Source: Butyrivibrio sp. (lineage in GTDB: Bacteria > Bacillota_A > Clostridia > Lachnospirales > Lachnospiraceae). Taken from it: a stretch of DNA of 12,569 nucleotides. Positions 7,139 to 12,569 of the stretch are shown piece by piece (positions within the stretch are counted from its first letter, which is position 1; the number at the start of each line of letters is the position of its first letter). The translations under genes were made by a program, and so were the position numbers. The DNA lies in NCBI GenBank assembly GCA_024690635.1, contig JAILOW010000089.1, positions 1-12,569 on the forward strand, written 5' to 3'. Under the pieces are notes generated by a model. It saw only the letters and a list, made by a program, of their open reading frames with translations. It did not search any database and had not been told where the DNA came from.

Positions 7139-8038
7139 TCATTCAAAATTGCCGTGAGCAGCTCCAACTGTAGCATCGATCAGCTTTGACATCTCAGCAT
7201 CATGTGAAAATCCCGTTCCGTCCAAAACTGTTTCCTTTAGAAGCTTCTCGCCATCGGCTTCCGTAAGTTCTTTCACACTTTCATTCATATCCGGATCTTT
7301 CCTGATATGGATCAGATACTCAATATTTCCCTCCGGTCCCTTTATGGGTGAGAAGTCAAGGTGCAGCACCTCAAAACCTGCGATATGCACAAAATCCGTG
7401 ATCCTGCGCACAACCTCCTCATGAACTTTGGGATCTCTTACTACGCCTTTTTTGCCGACCTTTTCTTTACCGGCTTCAAACTGAGGCTTTATGAGACAAA
7501 CCATCTCGCCTCCGTCCTTTAAAAGTCTCCTTGCAGGGAGCAGTATCTTGGTAAGTGATATAAAAGACACATCGCAGGATGCAAAATCAAGATCATCCTC
7601 AATGTCATCCCTTACCATATATCTGAAATTGGTCTTTTCCATACAGACAACACGTTCGTCGCTTCTAAGCTTCCAATCAAGCTGTCCGTGTCCCACATCA
7701 ACCGAATAAACCTTCTTGGCTCCGTTCTGAAGCATGCAATCCGTAAATCCGCCGGTTGATGCGCCTATATCCATACATACTTTATCCTGAAGAGAAAAGC
7801 CGAAATTGTTCACGGCCTTTTCAAGCTTCAGCCCGCCTCTGCTCACATACGGAAGGGTATCTCCCCTGACTTCAAGGGATGTGATCTTTTCTTCCTCAAA
7901 TGTGGTTCCCGGCTTATCTTCTCTTTGTCCGTTTACAAAGACCTCTCCTGCCATGATAAAGCTCTTGGCTTTTTCTCTGGAGGTTGCAAGTCCTCTGTTT
8001 ACCAAAAGGACATCGAGCCTTAATTTCTCTTTTGCCAT
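7139..8038 (-). CDS. tlyA: TlyA-family rRNA 2'-O-methyltransferase (S4 domain plus FtsJ-like domain)
   Basis: 299 residues. The N-terminal S4 RNA-binding domain (5-63, RLDVLLVNRGLATSREKAK) is followed by an FtsJ/RrmJ-like methyltransferase domain. The SAM-binding loop is MDIGASTGGFTDC (89-101). A K-D-K-E set typical of 2'-O-methyltransferases is seen as K71 (RGGLKLEKA), D156 (SCDVSFIS), K184 (LIKPQFE) and E240 (GNIEYL). By family it 2'-O-methylates cytidine C1920 of 23S rRNA and, in type II members, C1409 of 16S rRNA; which type this is I cannot decide. Such proteins were long annotated as hemolysins because of TlyA. The segment between 246 and 285 is longer than I expect for the family before the usual Ala-His-containing end. 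It begins five bases after the dxs stop with a weak site (AGGT, seven bases upstream). Confidence 0.93.
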   Translation of the reverse strand: MAKEKLRLDVLLVNRGLATSREKAKSFIMAGEVFVNGQREDKPGTTFEEEKITSLEVRGDTLPYVSRGGLKLEKAVNNFGFSLQDKVCMDIGASTGGFTDCMLQNGAKKVYSVDVGHGQLDWKLRSDERVVCMEKTNFRYMVRDDIEDDLDFASCDVSFISLTKILLPARRLLKDGGEMVCLIKPQFEAGKEKVGKKGVVRDPKVHEEVVRRITDFVHIAGFEVLHLDFSPIKGPEGNIEYLIHIRKDPDMNESVKELTEADGEKLLKETVLDGTGFSHDAEMSKLIDATVGAAHGNFE

Positions 8039-8043
8039 ATTTC

Positions 8044-9894
8044 TTACCTGTGTATCTCCTTAAGGATCCTGTCTGCAACAGACTCCGCATCGATACCCAG
8101 CTCTTTTCTGAGTATGTCCACGCTTCCGTGAGTCACAAACTTATCCGGGATCGCGATCTGAAGAACAAAAGCATCGATCCTGTTTTCATCTATAAAAGCT
8201 CTGACCTTTTCGCCGTAGCCACCGCATGCCACATTTTCTTCCATGGTAACAAAGAGCTTGTGGCTTCCGGCTACTCTTTTGATATAGTCCGTATCAATGG
8301 GCTTTGCAAATCTTGCATTCACAAGGGAACAGTTAAGTCCGTGGTCCTTGAGAATGAGCCTTACTTCTTCTGCGATCTTTACCATGCTTCCAAGAGCAAG
8401 CAGGCAGATATCCTTTTCCTCGTAAATAGGCTCGCAGACTCCCATTATGACAGGCGCTCTGAACTCTTTAAGGCCGTCATAAGCTGTGCCCCTCGGATAT
8501 CTGATGGCTATAGGGCCGTCAAAGGTAGTTGCATACTTGAGCATATCGGAAAGCTCCCATTTGTTCTTGGGCGCCATCACATGCATGTTTGGCATGGTAG
8601 ACATGTAGGAAATATCAAATATTCCCTGATGCGTTTCGCCGTCACTTCCCACAAGGCCGGCCCTGTCGATAGCAAAGATAACAGGGAGATTTTGAAGACA
8701 AACGTCCTCAAGGATCTGGTCGTAAGCTCTTTGAAGGAAGGATGAATATACCGCAAAAATGGGCTTATAGCCGCCTGTAGCAAGTCCTGCGGCAAAGGTA
8801 ACCGCATGTTCCTCGGCAATTCCCGCATCCACAAATCTGTCGGGATAGATATTTCTGAATCTCTTAAGGCCTGTTCCGTCCGCCATGGCTGCTGTAATGG
8901 CAACCACCTTGTCATCCCTTGCCCCAAGCTTACACATAACTGTGGAAAAGATATCCTGGTAATTGGCAGTTGTTCTGGGATTCTGGGGAAGTCCGTTCTC
9001 AACTATAAAAGGCTCTGTACCATGGAATCTGGCGGGATGCTTTTCAGCAGGTTCATACCCTTTTCCCTTTTTGGTCATCACATGGATCATAACGGCCTTT
9101 TTGACTTTTCTGGCCTCCTTGATAGCCCTTATAAGACCTGCGGTGTCATGACCATCCACAGGACCAAGGTAGGTTATTCCAAGATTTTCAAATACCATTC
9201 CGGGCACAAAGAGCTGTTTAAAGCTGTTCTTGGCCCTTCTGATACTGTCAACAACCCTGGGCTTGGTATTAAGCTGAGCGTATACATCCTCTTTCAGATT
9301 AAGATATCCTTGTGCTGTACGCACGTTGTTAAGGTATTTGCCCATTCCTCCTACGCTTTCGGAGATGGACATCTCATTGTCATTGAGGATTATGATAAAG
9401 TTAGTCTCAAGTTTTGAAGCGTTGTTCATGGCTTCGTAAGCAAGTCCGCCTGTAAGTGAACCGTCACCAATAACCGAAACCACCGCGTAGTCCTCTCCCA
9501 TCAGATCTCTTGCCTTTACCATTCCAAGGCCTGCTGATATGGAGGTTGAGCTGTGTCCTGTATCAAAACAGTCCGCATCGGATTCGCATCTTTTGGGGAA
9601 TCCGCTCATTCCGCCGAACTTACGAAGATTGTCAAAGCCCTCTTTTCTGCCTGTAAGAAGTTTGTGAGTATAGGACTGATGTCCCACGTCCCAAATGATC
9701 TTATCTCTGGGAATATCCAAAGATGCATGAAGAGCCATGGTAAGCTCCACAGCTCCAAGGTTTGAAGCAAGGTGCCCGCCGGTCTTTGAAATCTTTTCGA
9801 TCAAAAATTCCCTGATCTCCCTGGCAAGCTCCGGATACCTTGACTGAGGGATGCTCTTTATATCACCTGTCTTGTTTATCTGATCAAGAAGCAT
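8044..9894 (-). CDS. dxs: 1-deoxy-D-xylulose-5-phosphate synthase
   Basis: 616 residues from the chosen ATG; thiamine-diphosphate enzyme joining pyruvate and glyceraldehyde 3-phosphate in the first committed MEP-pathway step, also feeding thiamine and pyridoxal synthesis. Residues numbered from this ATG: substrate and cofactor histidines H41, H72 (WDVGHQSYTH) and H77; ThDP/metal motif GDGSLTGGLAYEAMNNA (143-159) with LNDN at 170-173; catalytic Glu E361 in GIAEEHAVTFAAGLA; H422 in SDGETHQGIFD; C-terminal transketolase-like domain to the end. Start choice: the ATG at 9894 has AGGCGGTGA eight bases upstream and gives MLLDQIN, the usual family beginning. A GTG at 9903 would add three residues but lies inside that ribosome site and has no good site of its own. 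It sits between ispA and tlyA, and groups naturally with ispA in isoprenoid synthesis. Confidence 0.96.
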   Translation of the reverse strand: MLLDQINKTGDIKSIPQSRYPELAREIREFLIEKISKTGGHLASNLGAVELTMALHASLDIPRDKIIWDVGHQSYTHKLLTGRKEGFDNLRKFGGMSGFPKRCESDADCFDTGHSSTSISAGLGMVKARDLMGEDYAVVSVIGDGSLTGGLAYEAMNNASKLETNFIIILNDNEMSISESVGGMGKYLNNVRTAQGYLNLKEDVYAQLNTKPRVVDSIRRAKNSFKQLFVPGMVFENLGITYLGPVDGHDTAGLIRAIKEARKVKKAVMIHVMTKKGKGYEPAEKHPARFHGTEPFIVENGLPQNPRTTANYQDIFSTVMCKLGARDDKVVAITAAMADGTGLKRFRNIYPDRFVDAGIAEEHAVTFAAGLATGGYKPIFAVYSSFLQRAYDQILEDVCLQNLPVIFAIDRAGLVGSDGETHQGIFDISYMSTMPNMHVMAPKNKWELSDMLKYATTFDGPIAIRYPRGTAYDGLKEFRAPVIMGVCEPIYEEKDICLLALGSMVKIAEEVRLILKDHGLNCSLVNARFAKPIDTDYIKRVAGSHKLFVTMEENVACGGYGEKVRAFIDENRIDAFVLQIAIPDKFVTHGSVDILRKELGIDAESVADRILKEIHR

Positions 9895-9899
9895 GTCAT

Positions 9900-9908
9900 T
9901 CACCGCCT
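9900..9908 (-). promoter_or_regulatory. Shine-Dalgarno site that decides the dxs start
   Basis: AGGCGGTGA on the minus strand matches the ideal AGGAGGTGA at eight of nine positions; its GGCGG core ends eight bases before the ATG at 9894. It lies in the short gap after the ispA stop. The alternative GTG start (9901-9903) is part of this site, so initiation at the ATG is favoured. Confidence 0.7.
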
Positions 9909-9911
9909 GAA

Positions 9912-10856
9912 TTATTTCTTTCTGTAAATCAAATATTCAAAAAGATCCTGCAAAAATGAATCCTTAAATCCAAGATCCGAAAGCCTGTCCTGCGCTTCCA
10001 TAGAAAGCTGCTGAACCTTCTGCCTTGATTTATCAAGGCCGTAAAGAGCAGTATAGGTGCTCTTATTGTTCTTTTCATCGGAACCTACGGGCTTTCCAAG
10101 TTCCTCTGTGGTACTTGTGATATCAAGGATATCATCCTGTATCTGGAAAGCTATTCCTACAGAGGAGCCGCATTTTTCCATAGTCTGCGTCTCAATGCTG
10201 CTGGCACCTCCAAGGATCGCACCTATCATAAGACTGCTCTCTATAAGAGCTCCTGTCTTGTTCTCATCGATGTAATCAAGAACCTTCATTCTCTCGGTTT
10301 TGCCTGCGCCCTGAGTATTTTCCGCCATGATATCGGCACACTGTCCGCCTACCATTCCGTAAATCCCTGCCTTGGTGGCTAGCACCGAAAGAGCCGCCAT
10401 ATATCTGTCCTTGATTTCTCCGTCATAGCCTGAGAGCCTTTTTCCAAAGGCTGCGCCCTTTATGGCTGTTTCAAATGCAAGGTTCAAAAGGCCGTCTCCT
10501 GCAAGAGTAGCCATACCTGCTCCGTAAACTGCATGGGTGGTTTTTCTGCCTCTTCTGTATTCATCATTGTCCATTGCAGGCAGATCGTCATGTACAAGAG
10601 AATAAGTGTGGATCATCTCCATTGCTGCCATAAAAGGCCATACAACGGATTCATCCGCATCCTCTCCCGCAAAAAGCCTGAACGCTTCAAGCATCATGAC
10701 CGGGCGAAGTCTCTTTCCTCCCGCCAGGAGGCTGTAATTCATAGCCTCAATAACTGTCTTTGCATATCCTTCCTGGGCAGGCAGATATTTGCTTAGGATC
10801 CCCTCTGCATGCTCAGCTCGTAATTTAAGTTCCTTTTCAAAAGCTTCCCCGGGCAT
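9912..10856 (-). CDS. ispA: Farnesyl diphosphate synthase (short-chain polyprenyl synthase, IspA type)
   Basis: 314 residues. GGKRLRP (46-52) binds the isopentenyl diphosphate phosphate. The first Asp-rich motif is DDLPAMDND (90-98, DDx4D spacing typical of bacterial FPP synthases) followed by RRGR (101-104); the second is FQIQDDILD (237-245); the conserved GQ lies at 171-172. The residue five before the first motif is Y85, and an aromatic there normally limits the product to C15. The enzyme condenses DMAPP/GPP with IPP to farnesyl diphosphate, precursor of undecaprenyl carrier lipid and other prenyl chains. Its ATG directly abuts the xseB stop (TAAATG), and a strong GGAGGAG lies within the end of xseB, so translation is probably coupled. 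Geranylgeranyl activity cannot be excluded. Confidence 0.95.
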   Translation of the reverse strand: MPGEAFEKELKLRAEHAEGILSKYLPAQEGYAKTVIEAMNYSLLAGGKRLRPVMMLEAFRLFAGEDADESVVWPFMAAMEMIHTYSLVHDDLPAMDNDEYRRGRKTTHAVYGAGMATLAGDGLLNLAFETAIKGAAFGKRLSGYDGEIKDRYMAALSVLATKAGIYGMVGGQCADIMAENTQGAGKTERMKVLDYIDENKTGALIESSLMIGAILGGASSIETQTMEKCGSSVGIAFQIQDDILDITSTTEELGKPVGSDEKNNKSTYTALYGLDKSRQKVQQLSMEAQDRLSDLGFKDSFLQDLFEYLIYRKK

Positions 10857-11084
10857 TTACTCAAACTCCTCCAGACTTCCGTCACCGGCTATTTTAGCCA
10901 CCTTCTGCTCCACCTCTGCGATGGCCTTGTGGCAGTACTGCAACAGCTCCATGCCTTCCTTGTATTCCTTAAAAGAATCCTCAAGGGAGATGTCCTCTTT
11001 TTCAAGCGCTTCTATCTTTTCCTCGATACCGGCGAAGGCTTCCTCCACACTGATCTTTTTCTCTTCGTTTTTCTTTGCTGCCAT
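10857..11084 (-). CDS. xseB: Exodeoxyribonuclease VII small subunit
   Basis: 75 residues, normal for XseB. After a Lys-rich start it shows the family pattern: SVEEAFAGIEEKIEALEKED (12-31), then SLEDSFKEYKEGMELLQYC (33-51), then a final helix ending near VAKIAG. The protein is an all-helical hairpin that packs along the coiled coil of XseA in the exonuclease VII complex, which degrades single-stranded DNA from both ends. AAGGAG lies six bases before the ATG. It follows xseA by 21 bases and abuts ispA, whose ribosome site is embedded in its 3' end. Confidence 0.95.
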   Translation of the reverse strand: MAAKKNEEKKISVEEAFAGIEEKIEALEKEDISLEDSFKEYKEGMELLQYCHKAIAEVEQKVAKIAGDGSLEEFE

Positions 11085-11105
11085 TACTCTCTCCTTGAAA
11101 GGATA

Positions 11106-12317
11106 CTAAAAATCTATCTTTTCCGTACTCTCCACCGTGGTTTCAACACGTCCGTCGCTGACGTAAACAGAGAGTTTTTGTCCTTTTTTAACGTTTTTGA
11201 TGCTGCGGATATTCCTGCCGTCTTCTGAGGCCACATAGGAATAGCCTCCCTTTAATCTGTCCAGGGGCGAGAGACCTTTCAGCCTCTCAATATCCACTTC
11301 CAGCCTGTGGCGGTTATCATTAAGCTTTCTGTCCATAAGCCCCTGTAACCTGTCCTGATACTGGTCGATACGAAGAAGTCTGTCCTTTATCTTTCCCATG
11401 GGACTAAGAAGCCTTAATGTCTCGGCATATCTCTTTTCATCCCTTGAAAGATCGTTTATCTTTTTGTCCATTCGCATTTTCAAAGCCTGCGAATAGTCCT
11501 CAAGATCCTGCAGGAATCTTCGATACTCAAATACCGCGATCTCTGCCGCCGCAGAAGGCGTAGGTGCTCTTCTGTCTGCCACATAGTCCGCTATGGTTGT
11601 ATCCGTTTCATGTCCGACTGCTGAAATAATAGGAATGGGGCAATCAAAGATGGCCTGTGCCACGATCTCTTCATTGAAAGCCCAAAGATCCTCGATAGAA
11701 CCTCCGCCTCGTCCAACAATGATCACATCAGCTTCGGCTTTTGTCAGAGTCTCTATGCCTCTGACTATGCTCTCGGCTGCCTGATCGCCCTGTACGATGG
11801 CAGGATATAGAATGATCTGAATGTGCGGGTTTCTCCTGGTCGCCACATTTATAATGTCGCGAACTGCCGCTCCCGTAGGAGCCGTTACTACACCGAGAGT
11901 TTTTATGTATGCGGGAATTGGGACTTTGTACTCTTCCGAGAACATGCCCGACTCCTGAAGTCGTTTCTTTAACTCCTCATACTTTTCGTAAAGAGCTCCA
12001 GCCCCGTCAAGTTCGATATTTCTGGCATAGAGCTGATATTTTCCGTCGCGCTCGTATACATCCACTGTTCCGGATGCCTTGACCTGCTGGCCTTCTTTCA
12101 TCTGAAATCTAAGGCCGCCCTTGTCCCTGTCGGAGCGAAACATCACACAGGAAATAGCACCACCTGCATCCTTTAGTGTAAAGTAAATGTGACCGGATGA
12201 GTGGTACTTGCAGTTGCTGACCTCTCCCTTGATAGTAACGGTTCTAAGGAGAAAGTCCTGGGTAAACATATTCTTTATATACGCATTAACCTGTGTAACA
12301 GTATATTCACTTCGCAA
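11106..12317 (-). CDS. xseA: Exodeoxyribonuclease VII large subunit
   Basis: 403 residues from a TTG start. The N-terminal OB-fold (5-101) includes TVTQVNAYIKNMF and GEVSNCKYHSSGHIYFTLKD (31-50), which binds single-stranded DNA. The nuclease domain has VVTAPTGAAVRDI (143-155), GRGGGSIEDLWAFN (202-215), SAVGHETDTTIADY (232-245) and ADRRAPTPSAAAE (247-259). A long coiled coil follows (about 262-350), where XseB subunits bind, and a short beta-rich end (352-395) closes the protein. Start choice: the reading frame is open upstream only to a stop at 12336-12338, contains no ATG or GTG there, and the TTG gives the family-typical beginning just before TVTQVN; GGAG lies 12 bases upstream, a rather long spacing. 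The next in-frame ATG (residue 17) would cut into the OB-fold. It overlaps nusB by 11 bases. Confidence 0.95.
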   Translation of the reverse strand: MRSEYTVTQVNAYIKNMFTQDFLLRTVTIKGEVSNCKYHSSGHIYFTLKDAGGAISCVMFRSDRDKGGLRFQMKEGQQVKASGTVDVYERDGKYQLYARNIELDGAGALYEKYEELKKRLQESGMFSEEYKVPIPAYIKTLGVVTAPTGAAVRDIINVATRRNPHIQIILYPAIVQGDQAAESIVRGIETLTKAEADVIIVGRGGGSIEDLWAFNEEIVAQAIFDCPIPIISAVGHETDTTIADYVADRRAPTPSAAAEIAVFEYRRFLQDLEDYSQALKMRMDKKINDLSRDEKRYAETLRLLSPMGKIKDRLLRIDQYQDRLQGLMDRKLNDNRHRLEVDIERLKGLSPLDRLKGGYSYVASEDGRNIRSIKNVKKGQKLSVYVSDGRVETTVESTEKIDF

Positions 12318-12569
12318 ATTTTGCCAGCACTCCGTTTACAAAAGAAGGTGATCCGTCCTGTCCGAACTTTTTAGCCAGCTCAACAGCCTCGTTGATGGCT
12401 ACGCCTGTAGGAACCGAATCATCGTATTTTATCTCGTAGAGAGCAAGTCTGATGATAGTAAGGTCCACCTTGGCCATTCTGTCTGTATCCCAGCCGGTGG
12501 TTTCCTTGTTGATAGCTTCGTCAATCTCAGGAAGCTTTGCAGCTATCTTCTCATATTTGTCTCTGATGT
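12307..12569 (-). CDS. nusB: Transcription antitermination factor NusB, N-terminus cut off by window edge
   Basis: The last 87 residues are present. They contain the NusB hallmarks: W in TTGWDTDRMAKVDL, the helix RLALYEIKYDD with V-P-x-x-V-A-INEAVELAKKFG immediately after, and the closing SFVNGVLAKFAK. The missing part would be roughly the first 50-60 residues. NusB with NusE (S10) binds boxA RNA and, with other Nus factors, allows RNA polymerase to read through rRNA operons; it also supports rRNA folding. It ends in TGA at 12307-12309, inside the start of xseA. Being the most upstream gene visible, it or a gene beyond the edge probably heads the operon. Confidence 0.95.
   Translation of the reverse strand, partial: IRDKYEKIAAKLPEIDEAINKETTGWDTDRMAKVDLTIIRLALYEIKYDDSVPTGVAINEAVELAKKFGQDGSPSFVNGVLAKFAK

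Noticed and set aside
7984..8745. Plus-strand open frame of 253 codons
   Set aside because: It is antisense to dxs and the start of tlyA, both clearly real; no family match or ribosome site was recognised.
8806..9417. Plus-strand open frame of 203 codons
   Set aside because: It is the antisense shadow of the central dxs region, including the catalytic E361 motif.
1..12569. Mobile element, phage, CRISPR, toxin-antitoxin or defence system
   Set aside because: Every long frame belongs to a conserved chromosomal family or a small hypothetical gene in the same operon direction; no transposase, integrase, direct-repeat array or tRNA attachment site was seen.

Overview
The window carries ordinary chromosomal DNA of a low-to-medium GC Firmicute. 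Gene content and protein style point to the Clostridia, most likely Lachnospiraceae (Butyrivibrio/Pseudobutyrivibrio-like); that placement is inferred from recognised families, not from a search. All thirteen genes are on the minus strand, so the transcribed order runs from high to low coordinates: nusB (partial) - xseA - xseB - ispA - dxs - tlyA - nadK - argR - recN - DUF1836 gene - pcrA - small membrane protein gene - rlmD-like gene (partial). Coding density is very high: the longest gap between genes is 53 bases, and there is no stretch over 300 bases without a gene.

Right half (about 5800-12569): a classic Firmicutes housekeeping cluster. nusB (rRNA antitermination) overlaps xseA. xseA and xseB encode the two subunits of exonuclease VII. 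ispA and dxs supply farnesyl diphosphate synthesis and the first step of the MEP isoprenoid pathway. tlyA is an rRNA 2'-O-methyltransferase, nadK makes NADP, and argR is the arginine-responsive repressor. Gaps of 0-32 bases, short overlaps and Shine-Dalgarno sites lying inside upstream genes suggest one long transcript.

Middle (about 988-5750): recN (SMC-like double-strand-break repair ATPase), a DUF1836 putative DNA-binding protein whose start overlaps the recN stop as ATGA, and pcrA (UvrD-family helicase). In many Clostridia and Bacilli recN is followed by spoIVB and spo0A. Here the DUF1836 gene and pcrA occupy that position, which fits, but does not prove, a lineage that has lost sporulation.

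Left end (1-990): an extended -10 promoter just past the pcrA stop probably starts a second unit, or reinforces the first. It would drive a small single-pass membrane protein with a very acidic tail and an Fe-S TrmA-family 23S rRNA uracil methyltransferase that runs off the left edge.

I found no tRNA or rRNA gene, CRISPR array, insertion sequence, phage gene, toxin-antitoxin pair or defence system. I do not see a previously undescribed multi-gene system. The items most worth a second look are the acidic-tailed membrane protein with its own promoter and in-frame tandem repeat, the DUF1836 gene between two genome-maintenance genes, the missing spoIVB-spo0A, and a hairpin in the recN leader.
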